Positions 19,579 to 29,953 are shown, numbered from the stretch's first letter. The stretch is DNA of 54,221 nt from Vibrio metschnikovii CIP 69.14 (GCF_000176155.1 NZ_ACZO01000010.1:1-54221); one strand, 5' to 3'. Program-made: numbers and translations. The notes: generated from the letters alone by a model not told the origin.

Positions 19579-19669
19579 TGCAGCGATACACGAGGTTCAC
19601 TTTCTTTAAACAAAAAGGCGTGACCTCAACCTTGGCAAGGTTGCGCTCTATTAACTGAGCGAGTGTCGC
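19579..19669 (-). pseudogene. Degenerate tRNA-Gly (GCC) with rebuilt T-arm, copy B
   Basis: 91 nt, with the same T-arm replacement and the same D-loop change as copy A, so the two share a damaged ancestor. It is more decayed: the 3' end reads GCA instead of CCA, and the acceptor stem has a C-A mismatch (GCGACAC against GTATCGC). The anticodon arm is still perfect. Confidence 0.87.
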
Positions 19670-19702
19670 ATCTCATTACTAAGAGCAATGAAAGCTTGAA
19701 TC

Positions 19703-19778
19703 TGGAGCGACACACGAGGTTCGAACTCGTGACCTCAACCTTGGCAAGGTTGCGCTCTACCAACTGAGCTAGTGTCGC
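19703..19778 (-). tRNA. tRNA-Gly (GCC), copy 3
   Basis: 76 nt, identical to the other intact tRNA-Gly copies, with encoded CCA. Confidence 0.97.
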
Positions 19779-19812
19779 ATTTCACCGTTAAGCACGATAA
19801 AGGCTATCTGTT

Positions 19813-19889
<77 letters not shown>

Positions 19890-19967
19890 TCCGTATTACT
19901 CACCGTTAAGCACGATGTAGGCTTTGTAACTTTATTGTTTTATCGCCATCAGCAATAAAAGCAAATC

Positions 19968-20043
19968 TGGAGCGACACACGAGGTTCGAACTCGTGACCT
20001 CAACCTTGGCAAGGTTGCGCTCTACCAACTGAGCTAGTGTCGC
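19968..20043 (-). tRNA. tRNA-Gly (GCC), copy 4 (first in the transcript)
   Basis: 76 nt, intact, with encoded CCA. It is the promoter-proximal unit, about 30 nt downstream of the -10 box at 20077-20082. Confidence 0.97.
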
Positions 20044-20076
20044 ATCAACAACGTTTTGTGCTGTTCAGGGCTGCGA

Positions 20077-20104
20077 ATTATAAGTGCATTTTTTTGTGAT
20101 GCAA
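20077..20104 (-). promoter_or_regulatory. Promoter of the fMet/Gly tRNA array
   Basis: On the minus strand TTGCAT (20099-20104) is 16 nt from a perfect TATAAT (20077-20082), with an A-rich spacer. It faces the ten-unit tRNA array, and no other gene lies between. Confidence 0.85.
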
Positions 20105-20209
20105 GTAGTTAAAGCAAAAAAAATCATTTTTCTTTTCGTATGACGATAAAAAAAACCACTTAAACAAAAAACACACAGATCCAGACGAAATTACAACCAT
20201 TCAATTAAA

Positions 20210-20242
20210 GAAAAGCGGTCAACCATACCGCCCTTCACCGCT
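20210..20242 (-). terminator. Probable terminator of orn
   Basis: On the minus strand, after the orn stop, GCGGT pairs with ACCGC (GCGGT-ATGGTTG-ACCGC), followed by TTTTCTTTAA. An outer ACCGCT copy at 20237-20242 allows an alternative longer pairing. It is modest in strength but correctly placed, about 15-45 bp after orn. Confidence 0.55.
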
Positions 20243-20257
20243 CGATAGTTAGGATTA

Positions 20258-20803
20258 TTAAATTTTGAAAACGTGAGAACGATAAAATTTAAGCTCGGCG
20301 ATAGATTCTCGAATATCATCTAAGGCAAGATGAGTTCCTTGTTTACTGAATCCCGCAGCAATCTCAGGCTGCCAACGACGAGTCAGTTCCTTGATAGTGC
20401 TCACATCAATACAACGATAATGAAAATACACTTCTAAGTCTGGCATATGCCGGTAAAGAAAACGTCGATCTTGACCAACGCTATTTCCACAAATCGGTGA
20501 AGCACCAGCAGGAACCCAGTGTTGTAAGAAATCAATCGTCTGTTCTATCGCTTGAACTTCATTGATCGAACTGCGGCGCACTCGGTCCACTAGCCCACTA
20601 TGGGTATGGGTACGAGTACACCACTCATCCATTTTTTGTAACTCGGTTTCGGATTGATGAATAGCTAACACCGGTCCTTCTGCCAATACATTCAGTTGAC
20701 TATCGGTAACAATGGTTGCTATTTCAATGATCTTATGGACATCAGGGTCTAACCCGGTCATCTCCAGATCAATCCAAATCAAGTTTTGATCACTAAAAGA
20801 CAT
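20258..20803 (-). CDS. orn: Oligoribonuclease
   Basis: Orn is the DEDDh-family 3'-5' exonuclease that degrades dinucleotides, including pGpG from cyclic-di-GMP turnover, to mononucleotides. The 181-residue protein is family length. The first acidic pair is in [11 protein letters not shown] (Asp12, Glu14), and the last catalytic residues are in [11 protein letters not shown] (His158, Asp163). It is divergent from rsgA, as in many gammaproteobacteria, with a 140-bp shared promoter region. Confidence 0.97.
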   Translation of the reverse strand: MSFSDQNLIWIDLEMTGLDPDVHKIIEIATIVTDSQLNVLAEGPVLAIHQSETELQKMDEWCTRTHTHSGLVDRVRRSSINEVQAIEQTIDFLQHWVPAGASPICGNSVGQDRRFLYRHMPDLEVYFHYRCIDVSTIKELTRRWQPEIAAGFSKQGTHLALDDIRESIAELKFYRSHVFKI

Positions 20804-20943
20804 ATAATTAAGTGCCTATAGGGGTTTGCCAATAAAAAAGGTACTATAACCTAAATTCCCCTAACCACGATACCGCCGTGCAGCGCACAGTGATAAATTG
20901 AGTTAGGCATCGTTCTAAGTTAAAAAACTTAAAGTGAAAAAAC

Positions 20944-22008
20944 GTGACAAAGAAGAAAAAACTCACTAAAGGCCAAGTGCGCCGAGTTAGAAATAACCAG
21001 CACCGTAAGTTAAAACAAGAAGACTCCGTACAGTGGGACGAATCGATGCTGGAAAATGCCAAGTCCGGTCTAGTGATCACACGATTTGGTCAACATGCCG
21101 ATATAGAAGACCCCGAGACAAAGATCGTCCATCGATGCAATTTACGTCGCGGAATCGAAAGTTTGGTGTGTGGCGATCAGGTCATTTGGCGGCCTGGCGT
21201 AGAAACTCTTGCTGGAATTTCAGGCGTGGTCGAAGCAGTAGAGCCTCGCAGCTCAGTTCTGACTCGTCCAGATTATTACGATGGTTTAAAACCCGTCGCC
21301 GCTAATGTTGAGCAAATGATCATTGTCTCTTCTGTCTTACCTGAATTATCGCTGAATATCATCGATCGTTACTTAATTGCTGCAGAAACACTATCTATCG
21401 CTCCTGTCATCGTTCTTAATAAAGTCGATTTACTCAGCGAAGCACAGCGGATGGATTATCAACAGCAATTGGCCGCTTACCAAGAAATTGGCTATGACGT
21501 CATTTTTGTCAGTAAAGAAAGTGGCGAAAATATCGCGTTATTAGAGAGTAAGTTAAGTCATAAGATTAATATCTTTGTCGGTCAATCCGGAGTAGGAAAA
21601 TCAAGCTTAGTCAATGCGTTGATGCCTCAACTCGGCATCATTGCTGAAGAGGGTAAAATCTCTGAGAACTCAGGACTTGGACAGCATACGACTACCGCAG
21701 CTCGCTTATACCACATCCCATCCGGTGGCGATTTGATTGACTCTCCGGGTATTCGTGAGTTTGGTTTATGGCACTTAGCCGCAGAGGAAGTAACCAAAGC
21801 CTATGTAGAATTTCGTCCCTATTTAGGGGGATGTAAATTTCGTGACTGTAAACATGGTGATGACCCGGGTTGCTTACTGAGAGAAGCCGTCGAAAACGGT
21901 AAAATCAGCGCACAACGCTTTGATAACTATCACCGTATTATTGAGAGCATGTCGGAAAATAAAGCCAATCGACAATATTCTCGCAATAAAAAATCAGACC
22001 AACAATAA
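20944..22008 (+). CDS. rsgA: Ribosome small-subunit GTPase RsgA
   Basis: RsgA is a circularly permuted GTPase that tests late 30S subunits for maturity and releases RbfA. The 354-residue protein has an N-terminal OB fold, then the permuted order G4 (LNKVDLL), G1 ([12 protein letters not shown]), G3 (DSPGIREFG), and a C-terminal zinc knuckle ([15 protein letters not shown]). The start is GTG at 20944, giving the usual Lys-rich N-terminus ([15 protein letters not shown]). It is followed by psd on the same strand after 94 bp. Confidence 0.96.
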   Translation: MTKKKKLTKGQVRRVRNNQHRKLKQEDSVQWDESMLENAKSGLVITRFGQHADIEDPETKIVHRCNLRRGIESLVCGDQVIWRPGVETLAGISGVVEAVEPRSSVLTRPDYYDGLKPVAANVEQMIIVSSVLPELSLNIIDRYLIAAETLSIAPVIVLNKVDLLSEAQRMDYQQQLAAYQEIGYDVIFVSKESGENIALLESKLSHKINIFVGQSGVGKSSLVNALMPQLGIIAEEGKISENSGLGQHTTTAARLYHIPSGGDLIDSPGIREFGLWHLAAEEVTKAYVEFRPYLGGCKFRDCKHGDDPGCLLREAVENGKISAQRFDNYHRIIESMSENKANRQYSRNKKSDQQ

Positions 22009-22102
22009 ATACTCACAGACGAACAGAGTCTGATGACACGCGGATTATTTTTCAGTACCATTTCGCGCCAAAATAAAGATGATAGATTGGAAATAACATA
22101 CG

Positions 22103-22960
22103 ATGGATAAATTTAAAGTTAGGCTGCAATATTGGCTGCCACAACATGCTTTAACCCGTTTAGTCGGTAAACTCGCGTCAGCGAAGGCAGGTAGTCTAAC
22201 CACCGCCATCATTCGCTGGTTTATTAAACAATACAATGTCAACATGAGTGAAGCGTTACATTCCGATCCAAAACACTTTGCGACATTTAACGAATTTTTT
22301 GTCCGTGAGTTAAAGCCTGGCCTACGCCCCGTTGTCGATGACGAAGCGACACTCGTTCATCCAGCCGACGCTTGCGTCAGTCAATTCGGCCCAATAACTG
22401 ACGGCCAACTGATTCAAGCAAAAGGCCATCATTATTCTGCTCAAGCACTGCTTGGGGGTGATGCTAAACTGGCTGAAGAGTTTCGTGATGGTGAGTTTGC
22501 CACTCTCTACCTATCACCACGAGATTATCACCGAGTGCATATGCCATGTGATGGTACATTACGACAAATGATCTATGTGCCTGGCGATCTATTTTCTGTT
22601 AACCCGCTGACCGCAGAGAATGTGCCCAATTTGTTTGCCCGTAACGAACGAGTTGTCTGTATTTTTGATACCGAATTTGGCCCACTGGCTCAAGTACTGG
22701 TCGGTGCAACCATTGTTGGCAGTATCGAGATGGTATGGGCAGGAACCATGACTCCACCGCGTGGTAATACCGTGTATCGTTGGGATTATCCAGCAGAAGG
22801 TATCAATGCTATTCGATTGAAAAAAGGCCAAGAAATGGGTCGATTTAAGTTGGGGTCAACCGTTATCAATCTATTTGCGAAACAACAGATTCGTTTTGAT
22901 AGTAGCATGCAGTTAAATACGCCAACCCTGCTCGGTTCTGCTTACGCCCACAAAGCCTAA
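22103..22960 (+). CDS. psd: Phosphatidylserine decarboxylase proenzyme
   Basis: Psd is the inner-membrane pyruvoyl enzyme that converts phosphatidylserine to phosphatidylethanolamine. The 285-residue proenzyme contains the self-cleavage motif LGST; Ser252 becomes the pyruvoyl group, leaving a 34-residue alpha chain. The catalytic [16 protein letters not shown] motif is present. The partner enzyme, phosphatidylserine synthase (pssA), is encoded in this window at 51559. A long inverted repeat follows the gene at 22994-23038. Confidence 0.96.
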   Translation: MDKFKVRLQYWLPQHALTRLVGKLASAKAGSLTTAIIRWFIKQYNVNMSEALHSDPKHFATFNEFFVRELKPGLRPVVDDEATLVHPADACVSQFGPITDGQLIQAKGHHYSAQALLGGDAKLAEEFRDGEFATLYLSPRDYHRVHMPCDGTLRQMIYVPGDLFSVNPLTAENVPNLFARNERVVCIFDTEFGPLAQVLVGATIVGSIEMVWAGTMTPPRGNTVYRWDYPAEGINAIRLKKGQEMGRFKLGSTVINLFAKQQIRFDSSMQLNTPTLLGSAYAHKA

Positions 22961-22993
22961 TCAAGTTCCTCCTTATTTCCAACGCGTTAAATG

Positions 22994-23038
22994 AAACATA
23001 GTCGCCATTTTTTATCACTAAAAGTGGCGACTATGTTT
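22994..23038. repeat. 14-bp inverted repeat after psd
   Basis: AAACATAGTCGCCA (22994-23007) and TGGCGACTATGTTT (23025-23038) pair perfectly around a 17-nt AT-rich centre. There is no long T-run after it on either strand, so it is not a textbook terminator, although it may end psd transcription. Confidence 0.7.
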
Positions 23039-23165
23039 GCTCTAAGCCGAGCTTTCCACTGATTAACTGTGTCTAAGCTAACAATTTTCCATTCCCTATT
23101 ACGATCTTTTCATAGCAATGCTTTACCCTAGATGACATTCGGATATTTTTGCAAAGGACGCTCTT

Positions 23166-24581
23166 ATGTCAACGTTATCGACCGGGTTACTGACTCGGCT
23201 TGCGATCTGTTTTTTGATTCCTGTCGGTGTACTCTTACTCCCCATAGACACCATTCCTATTGATGAATTGACGCTCGTTCAGCATCGCTTGCTGGCTATT
23301 TTTTTACTCGCGGCTCTACTCTGGGTCTTAGAACCGGTACCCGTTTTTGCCACTTCTATTCTGATCATCGCTCTATTATTAATTATGATTTCAGACAAGG
23401 GGTTACATTGGTTCCGCTCCCCAATTGAACAACATGAAGTCGGGCATTTAATCCCTTACACTGACATTCTTGGTGCCTTCTCTTCACCGATCATTATTCT
23501 GTTTATGGGTGGATTCGCCTTAGCGATCGCGGCGTCAAAATATCAACTGGATAACAACTTAGCACGTGTATTACTGCGCCCGTTTGGTCATCAACCTAAA
23601 TTTATTATGCTTGGATTGATGCTCATCACCTCCGTATTCTCAATGTTCATGTCAAATACGGCTACGACAGTAATGATGTTGGCTCTACTTGGACCCATTG
23701 TCGCCTCTGCGCCGAAAGGGGAGCTAGGCATTAAAGCTTTGGTGCTATCCATTCCGATTGCTGCGAATACAGGAGGCATCGCGACGCCGATTGGTACGCC
23801 ACCGAATGCGATTGCTTTACAGTATTTAACGGGAGAGAACAGCATAGACTTTCTATCTTGGATGATGATGGGTCTACCATTTGTGATTGTTCAATTAACC
23901 ATTGCTTGGTTTTTATTGCAGTATTTATTTCCCTCATCACAACAACAAATGACGCTAAAATTGCAGGGAACATTTCAACGCTCTTGGCGAGCAATCGTCG
24001 TCTACATCACTTTTGCAACGACGATTTTATTGTGGATGAGTACCGCTCTGCATGGCATGAATACTTATGTGGTCTCGATCATTCCACTAGCTGTATTTAC
24101 GTTAACAGGCATTATGGGCAAAGAGGAACTCAAGCAAATTAATTGGGATGTACTTTGGTTAGTGGCTGGGGGGATTGCGATCGGTATTGGATTAGAGCAT
24201 ACCGGACTTGCCGTTGCCTTAGCCCATGCCATTGACTATGAAAGCTTATCACCGATGTTCATCGTCATTTCGCTATCGATGGTCTGCTGGCTAATGGCGA
24301 ACTTCATGTCCAATACGGCAACAGCAAACTTATTAATGCCAATTGCTGCCGCTATTGGTGTCTCGATGTCCAGTTTAACGGAGATTGGTGGCCTACAAGG
24401 GTTATTGGTCGTGGTCGCGTTCTCCGCTTCTTTAGGCATGATCCTTCCAGTCTCAACACCGCCTAACTCATTAGCTTACTCCACAGGCTTAATTGAAAGT
24501 AAAGATATGGCTAAAACCGGTTTAATTCTTGGACTAGTAGGATTATGTATTGTGTATTTGGCCACTTGGGCGTTAACTTAA
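23166..24581 (+). CDS. DASS/SLC13-family anion (dicarboxylate) sodium symporter
   Basis: A 471-residue inner-membrane carrier with about eleven hydrophobic segments. The two hallmark SNT motifs of the DASS fold are present: MSNTATTVMML (near 161-171) and MSNTATANLLMP (near 380-391), together with the TPIGTPPNAIAL loop. DASS transporters couple sodium to uptake of C4-dicarboxylates, citrate, sulfate or similar anions, and the substrate cannot be decided from the sequence. ATG 23166 has AAGGA nine bases upstream. It stands alone between psd and gpmM. Confidence 0.88.
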   Translation: MSTLSTGLLTRLAICFLIPVGVLLLPIDTIPIDELTLVQHRLLAIFLLAALLWVLEPVPVFATSILIIALLLIMISDKGLHWFRSPIEQHEVGHLIPYTDILGAFSSPIIILFMGGFALAIAASKYQLDNNLARVLLRPFGHQPKFIMLGLMLITSVFSMFMSNTATTVMMLALLGPIVASAPKGELGIKALVLSIPIAANTGGIATPIGTPPNAIALQYLTGENSIDFLSWMMMGLPFVIVQLTIAWFLLQYLFPSSQQQMTLKLQGTFQRSWRAIVVYITFATTILLWMSTALHGMNTYVVSIIPLAVFTLTGIMGKEELKQINWDVLWLVAGGIAIGIGLEHTGLAVALAHAIDYESLSPMFIVISLSMVCWLMANFMSNTATANLLMPIAAAIGVSMSSLTEIGGLQGLLVVVAFSASLGMILPVSTPPNSLAYSTGLIESKDMAKTGLILGLVGLCIVYLATWALT

Positions 24582-24767
24582 TGAGAGCGTAACATCAATC
24601 GATTGCCGTAGAGAGAAGCAAAAACAATGAATATTGATCCATAGACAACATTCTTGGGATTGATAGGCAGAATCATTGATCTTAACCTACTGCAAAGCGG
24701 AGAAAGTGTAGTAAAATTACGCTAGTTTTTTATTTCTCATTACCATGAATTTGACGAGGTTATAATT

Positions 24768-26300
24768 ATGTCTGCTAAGAAGCCTATGGCTCTAGTGATT
24801 CTTGACGGTTGGGGCTACCGTGAAGATAACACCAGCAACGCGATCAACAATGCGCACACACCAGTACTTGATGCGTTGATGGAAAATCATCCTCATACTC
24901 TTATTTCTGCTTCTGGCATGGATGTGGGTCTACCTGACGGTCAAATGGGAAACTCTGAAGTTGGCCATACTAACATCGGTGCAGGACGGATTGTTTATCA
25001 AGATTTAACCCGCATTACTAAATCAATCGCAGATGGTGAATTCCAGCATAATGAAGCGATTGTGAATGCGATTGATAAAGCGGTAGCCGAAGGCAAAGCG
25101 GTTCATCTCATGGGATTGATGTCGCCAGGTGGTGTGCACTCTCACGAAGATCATATCTATGCGGCAGTAGAGCTAGCCGCTGCTCGTGGCGCAGAGAAAA
25201 TTTACCTACACTGCTTCCTTGACGGACGTGATACCCCACCACGCAGTGCTGAGGGCTCACTGGCACGTTTCCAAGACCTATTTAGCAAACTTGGTAAAGG
25301 ACGCATCGCTTCTCTTATCGGTCGTTATTATGCCATGGACCGTGATAATAACTGGGATCGCGTTCAGCAAGCTTATGACTTATTAACTCAAGCTAAAGCA
25401 GAGTTCACCTATGACTCTGCCGTTGCTGGCCTTAATGCCGCTTATGCGCGTGAAGAAAACGATGAGTTCGTCAAAGCCACAGAAATTCGTAGCGCAGATC
25501 AAGAATCAGCAGCCATGCAAGATGGTGATGCGGTACTATTTTTAAACTATCGTGCTGACCGTGCTCGTGAAATAACCCGCACGTTTGTCGCCGATTTTGA
25601 TGGTTTCACTCGTCAAGTGTTCCCTAATGTCAATTTCGTTATGCTAACTCAGTATGCAGCCGATATTCCACTAGCGACCGCTTTCCCACCAGCATCGCTA
25701 GAAAACACTTATGGTGAATGGCTTTCTAAAGCGGGCAAAACTCAGCTGCGTATTTCAGAAACAGAGAAGTACGCCCACGTGACCTTCTTCTTTAACGGTG
25801 GCGCAGAAAACGAGTTTCCTGGTGAAGAGCGCCAGCTAGTGGCCTCTCCAAAAGTCGCGACTTACGATCTTCAACCAGAAATGAGCTCCAAAGAACTCAC
25901 CGATAAATTGGTTGCAGCGATTAAATCTGGTCAATACGATGCGATCGTTTGTAACTATCCAAATGGTGATATGGTCGGCCATACTGGTGTTTATGAAGCC
26001 GCGGTTAAAGCTTGTGAAGCGGTCGATGAATGTATTGGCCGAGTAGTTGAAGCGATTAAAGAAGTCGATGGTCAGTTACTCATCACCGCAGACCACGGTA
26101 ACGCTGAAATGATGATTAACCCTGAAACCGGTGGCGTACATACGGCTCACACCAGTTTACCAGTACCGCTGATTTATGTCGGTAATAAATCAATTACTCT
26201 ACAAGAAGGCGGTAAACTGTCGGATCTCGCACCAACCATGTTAGCGCTGACTGACATGGAAATTCCTGCTGAGATGTCAGGTAAAGTGCTTTATTCATAA
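24768..26300 (+). CDS. gpmM: 2,3-bisphosphoglycerate-independent phosphoglycerate mutase
   Basis: GpmM interconverts 3- and 2-phosphoglycerate in glycolysis and gluconeogenesis with two manganese ions. The 510-residue protein is family length. It starts with the metal-binding [10 protein letters not shown]; the phosphoserine nucleophile is Ser63 in GNSEVGH. Further metal ligands are visible in [12 protein letters not shown] and [11 protein letters not shown] 24768 has GAGG nine bases upstream. A strong terminator follows at 26335-26370, so it is a single-gene unit. Confidence 0.97.
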   Translation: MSAKKPMALVILDGWGYREDNTSNAINNAHTPVLDALMENHPHTLISASGMDVGLPDGQMGNSEVGHTNIGAGRIVYQDLTRITKSIADGEFQHNEAIVNAIDKAVAEGKAVHLMGLMSPGGVHSHEDHIYAAVELAAARGAEKIYLHCFLDGRDTPPRSAEGSLARFQDLFSKLGKGRIASLIGRYYAMDRDNNWDRVQQAYDLLTQAKAEFTYDSAVAGLNAAYAREENDEFVKATEIRSADQESAAMQDGDAVLFLNYRADRAREITRTFVADFDGFTRQVFPNVNFVMLTQYAADIPLATAFPPASLENTYGEWLSKAGKTQLRISETEKYAHVTFFFNGGAENEFPGEERQLVASPKVATYDLQPEMSSKELTDKLVAAIKSGQYDAIVCNYPNGDMVGHTGVYEAAVKACEAVDECIGRVVEAIKEVDGQLLITADHGNAEMMINPETGGVHTAHTSLPVPLIYVGNKSITLQEGGKLSDLAPTMLALTDMEIPAEMSGKVLYS

Positions 26301-26334
26301 CGCTTGTTCCTAGCATACGATTTTTAAAGCATGG

Positions 26335-26370
26335 ATCCCCTTAAATTCACCATTTAAGGGGATTTTTTTT
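26335..26370 (+). terminator. Rho-independent terminator of gpmM
   Basis: ATCCCCTTAAA (26335-26345) pairs with TTTAAGGGGAT (26353-26363) around a 7-nt loop and is followed by a run of T to 26370. Confidence 0.92.
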
Positions 26371-26408
26371 ATCGATGGATTTTACTTAACGGTTTCTTAT
26401 TTAGCATC

Positions 26409-26444
26409 GCTATTCATCGTTAGTTGTCGCCAACGATGAATAGC
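26409..26444. repeat. 13-bp inverted repeat before the DEAD-box gene
   Basis: GCTATTCATCGTT (26409-26421) and AACGATGAATAGC (26432-26444) pair perfectly around a 10-nt loop. It lies 41 bp before the helicase start and may fold in its 5' leader. Confidence 0.7.
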
Positions 26445-26485
26445 TTTAGACTCAGACCACCGCTTCCCTCATCCATGATGTATTT

Positions 26486-27712
26486 ATGACCTTTTCTGAG
26501 CTTAACTTAGCTTCTTCTCTACTTAGTGCACTACCCGCTGAGTTACATACTCCAACCACAATCCAACAGTTGGCGATTCCTGTGATTTTATCTGGTCGTG
26601 ATCTGCTCGCTCTCGCTCAAACTGGCAGCGGTAAAACCTTCGCTTATGGTTTACCGCTATTACAAAAAACACTCCCGATGACACCACACATTCAAACCTT
26701 GATCATCGTACCGACGCGTGAACTGGCAACCCAAGTCAGCCAAGCGCTTGGCTTAATCGCCAAACCGATGCACATCGATGTGTGTCCAGTTTGTGGAGGG
26801 GTTGACCAGCAATGGCAACAGGATCAATTAGCGCAAAATCCTCAGCTCATCGTTGCTACGCCAGGGCGATTATTGGATCTTATTGAGCAACAGATCATAA
26901 ACTTATCATCGCTACAACATCTGGTACTGGATGAGGCTGACCGGCTATTAGAGATGGGGTTTTGGCCAGATGTTCAGCGGATCATGGCCCATTTACCCGC
27001 GAAAAAACAAACCCTGCTATTTTCTGCAACCTTACTTCCCGAGCTTGAAGAAAAAGCCCTCCAGCCGTTAAACGATCCCATTAAGATCAGCGCTAATCCG
27101 CCGAATCAAACGGTGCCAGAGATCGAAGAACAGTTGTACTTGGTCAATAAAGGCAGCAAAGCACAAGTCTTGATTCATTTACTTAAGCAACATCATTGGT
27201 CTCAAGTCTTGGTCTTTATTAGCGCTCGAGATAATGCAGACGCACTGGCCAAAAAACTCCTTAAAGCAGGAATTCGTGTTGCCGCACTCCATGGCAATAA
27301 AGATCAAACCGAGCGTGAGCAAATCTTAACTCAATTTAAACAGCAGAAAATTGAAGTGCTAATCGCAACCGATTTATTGGCAAGAGGTATTCATATTGAA
27401 CAGCTTCCTGTGGTCATCAATTTTGATTTACCGCCAAGCCCGGCAGTGTATATTCACCGCGTTGGGCGAACCGCACGAGCTGGGCAAACGGGTCTCGCTC
27501 TCTCTTTAGTTTGTCATAATGAAAACGCGATCCTCGATGCCATTCGTCAACTGACTCAGCGCCCTCTTGTTTTGCAAACGTTGGCCGATTTTCCCGTCAC
27601 TGATCAACCAGCCACCACTATGCCAAAACGTCAACCACGAGATAAACAAGCCAATCGACGGAGTGCCCAAAAGCGCAGTGTGAAACAGTTTCAACCGAAA
27701 TCATCTCGCTAA
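26486..27712 (+). CDS. DEAD-box ATP-dependent RNA helicase (RhlE/SrmB-like)
   Basis: A 408-residue RNA helicase with all core motifs: Q motif (TTIQQLAIP), I AQTGSGKT, Ia PTRELA, II DEAD (in VLDEADRLLEMGF), III SAT, V ATDLLARGIHI and VI HRVGRTARAG. A basic tail (RQPRDKQANRRSAQKRSVKQF) likely binds RNA. Such proteins remodel rRNA or mRNA, especially in the cold; the exact paralogue cannot be assigned. ATG 26486 has no clear ribosome binding site, and a 13-bp hairpin lies just upstream. Confidence 0.88.
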   Translation: MTFSELNLASSLLSALPAELHTPTTIQQLAIPVILSGRDLLALAQTGSGKTFAYGLPLLQKTLPMTPHIQTLIIVPTRELATQVSQALGLIAKPMHIDVCPVCGGVDQQWQQDQLAQNPQLIVATPGRLLDLIEQQIINLSSLQHLVLDEADRLLEMGFWPDVQRIMAHLPAKKQTLLFSATLLPELEEKALQPLNDPIKISANPPNQTVPEIEEQLYLVNKGSKAQVLIHLLKQHHWSQVLVFISARDNADALAKKLLKAGIRVAALHGNKDQTEREQILTQFKQQKIEVLIATDLLARGIHIEQLPVVINFDLPPSPAVYIHRVGRTARAGQTGLALSLVCHNENAILDAIRQLTQRPLVLQTLADFPVTDQPATTMPKRQPRDKQANRRSAQKRSVKQFQPKSSR

Positions 27713-27843
27713 ACGCCGATCCTTAACGACAAATGAGCAGTATGACAAAAAACCGCACAAAGTTTACATTATGCTACTCGCCTGACACGTGACTTTGAGT
27801 ATACTGGGCATTCAACAATTTTAATGGTGATGATTGCCTAAAC

Positions 27844-28968
27844 ATGACGTTGTCTATTCTAAAACTTACTGTGCGATTATTGGCGGTCTGCTTAGCGATT
27901 ACCACCTCATCAGGTGCTGCTTATGCCGCTTCGCAACAAGAGCTTTCTGGCGTCAAAAACGAAATCTCTCGTCAACAGCAATCACTGAGCCAACGACAAA
28001 AAGAACTGGATCAATTACAGCGTTCACTTAGACAACAAGAGTTGTCTATCTCTCAGCTAGAAAATCAAATTAAAAATACCCAACGTGATGTCGTGACTGC
28101 TAATGACAATCTCGCCAATATTCAAAAAAACCGACTTGAATTAGAACAGCAGCGCCAACAACAGACCGAAAAACTCACGCAACTGTTACAGACGTACTAT
28201 GTGACTCAGCGAGCACTGGCCAGCGGCGATCTCCTCAAAAGTGGCGTCGAACAAGACAGAATTAGTCAGTATTATCAACATTTGGCCAAAGCGCGTACGG
28301 AAACCTTACGCCGTTTACAAACAACCCATCAAGCGCTCAACGAAAGTGAAAAGCAACTGCAGCGTGAGCGTGATCAAATCACCGCCCTATTGCAACAACA
28401 AACCGATAAGCGTGATAAGCTCGCCAGCACTCAAGCGGAGCGGCGTAAAACCGTCAATACCATTCAACAAAGTATCTCGGGCGATCAAGTTTATCTTGCC
28501 GAACTGCAACGCAATGAAACTCGCTTGAAAGCTGAAATCGCCAAAGCAGCGAAGCGTAATGCGGTGCCAATGGATGGACTCGCCCAGCAAAGAGGTAAGC
28601 TACCCTGGCCACTGCAAGGTAACGTATTGCACCAGTTTGGAGAGAAACAAACTGGTCAAGTCGATTGGAAAGGCATGGTGATCAGCGCCAATTATGGGCA
28701 AGCCGTCAAAGCCGTCTATCCGGGAACGGTCGTATTTGCGGAGTATTTACGTGGCTATGGATTAGTGATTTTACTTGACCACGGCAAAGGTGATATGACC
28801 TTATACGGTTATAACCAATCACTCATGAAAAAAGAGGGCGATAAGGTCGTCGCAGGTGACACGCTTGCCTTAGCCGGTGATACTGGTGGGCAATCTCGCC
28901 CCGCTTTGTACTTTGAAATACGTCGTAATAGCCGAGCAGAAAACCCACGCCAATGGCTGACACGATAA
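27844..28968 (+). CDS. envC: Murein hydrolase activator EnvC
   Basis: EnvC is the periplasmic activator that FtsEX recruits to the septum to open the active sites of AmiA and AmiB. The 374-residue protein has a signal peptide (cleavage after AAYA), a long coiled coil (about 35-240, Gln/Glu/Lys/Arg-rich: ISRQQQSLSQRQKELDQLQ), and a C-terminal LytM/M23 domain (about 265-374). The LytM zinc ligands are not conserved (VDWKGMVISA, LYGYN, LYFEIRR), as expected for a non-catalytic activator. Its target AmiB is encoded at 14767-16494. The stop lies 25 bp from the convergent DHH gene. Confidence 0.92.
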   Translation: MTLSILKLTVRLLAVCLAITTSSGAAYAASQQELSGVKNEISRQQQSLSQRQKELDQLQRSLRQQELSISQLENQIKNTQRDVVTANDNLANIQKNRLELEQQRQQQTEKLTQLLQTYYVTQRALASGDLLKSGVEQDRISQYYQHLAKARTETLRRLQTTHQALNESEKQLQRERDQITALLQQQTDKRDKLASTQAERRKTVNTIQQSISGDQVYLAELQRNETRLKAEIAKAAKRNAVPMDGLAQQRGKLPWPLQGNVLHQFGEKQTGQVDWKGMVISANYGQAVKAVYPGTVVFAEYLRGYGLVILLDHGKGDMTLYGYNQSLMKKEGDKVVAGDTLALAGDTGGQSRPALYFEIRRNSRAENPRQWLTR

Positions 28969-28993
28969 GTCTCACCAGCGCTATCGACGACGA

Positions 28994-29953
28994 TTAATAT
29001 CGATAATAAGTTTCGACCCTCTCTATCAGTTGGCTCAATTGCGATTTGGCTAGACGATTTACTCCTCCCGCCGCTTCTCGCCCACCACCGCTAACAAACT
29101 GAGCACAAATAGCGCCTGCGCCATGTTTATTCGCTAAAGGAGCACGCAACGACACAGTATAGCTTTCACTGTCGGCTTCAGTGAGCACCAAGTGAGCTTG
29201 GCTCGGTTGTTGATTAGCTAGCAGATTACCAAAGACGCCACTGACTCGATGTGAGGCCGATTGATTGGGTAACACAAACACGCGTAATTCCCGACTTTGG
29301 TAATATGCTTCTAGGCTTTGTGCTTGCGCCATGTCTTGCTGATAAGCCCGCTTGAGACGATGATAAGGGGAATGATGATCATCAATAAGCATAAAAGGAC
29401 AAGGATAGTTCAATAAACTTCGCAGCAGTTCTGCGGGATGAAAGTGCAGATCTTCCAATTGTTGCCCATAGCCATTGTAATTGAGCAAAGTGCCGATTGA
29501 CTGCAACTGCTCGGCTTGAAATGTCGTCAATCCAGCTTGTAATGCCAGTTGATTCGCGGTTGCGATCAAATTATCGCCATAAGCAGCGGCAATCGCCCAA
29601 TGATGAAAACGGCCCGCCAGTAATCGATCAATGATCAAACCCGTACAAATATTGGCGTTTAAATCAATGTGAGCGGTTAAATTAGCGTGGTAAGGAACAT
29701 CACCGGACTGATGATGATCAGCATAAAAAATGCTTGCTCCCTCGGAGAGAAGGCGCTGTAAATCAAAGACATTTTTCGCCATCGAAATATCCAGTACAGT
29801 CACAGAATCACCAGGATTAACCGTTAGTTTTTTCAGTAACTGTATGTCACGCTTTACGCCAGTCACTAGCTGACTTTCGATAGGCTCGGCTAAGCGCAGT
29901 TGTAATAGCGCGATGATGCCATCAGCATCACCATTAAAAACATCATAGTGCAT
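28994..29953 (-). CDS. DHH-family phosphoesterase
   Basis: A 319-residue protein of the DHH superfamily (manganese phosphodiesterases/phosphatases such as RecJ, NrnA and GGDEF-linked enzymes). The N-terminal DHH domain shows FNGDADG (6-12), LDIS (54-57) and ADHH (78-81), all metal ligands. The C-terminal DHHA1-like region has GAGAICAQFVSGGGREAAGG, with Arg where many relatives have His in the GGGH motif. Substrate is unknown; small nucleotides or a phosphorylated metabolite are reasonable guesses. It converges with envC and probably forms its own unit. Confidence 0.82.
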   Translation of the reverse strand: MHYDVFNGDADGIIALLQLRLAEPIESQLVTGVKRDIQLLKKLTVNPGDSVTVLDISMAKNVFDLQRLLSEGASIFYADHHQSGDVPYHANLTAHIDLNANICTGLIIDRLLAGRFHHWAIAAAYGDNLIATANQLALQAGLTTFQAEQLQSIGTLLNYNGYGQQLEDLHFHPAELLRSLLNYPCPFMLIDDHHSPYHRLKRAYQQDMAQAQSLEAYYQSRELRVFVLPNQSASHRVSGVFGNLLANQQPSQAHLVLTEADSESYTVSLRAPLANKHGAGAICAQFVSGGGREAAGGVNRLAKSQLSQLIERVETYYRY

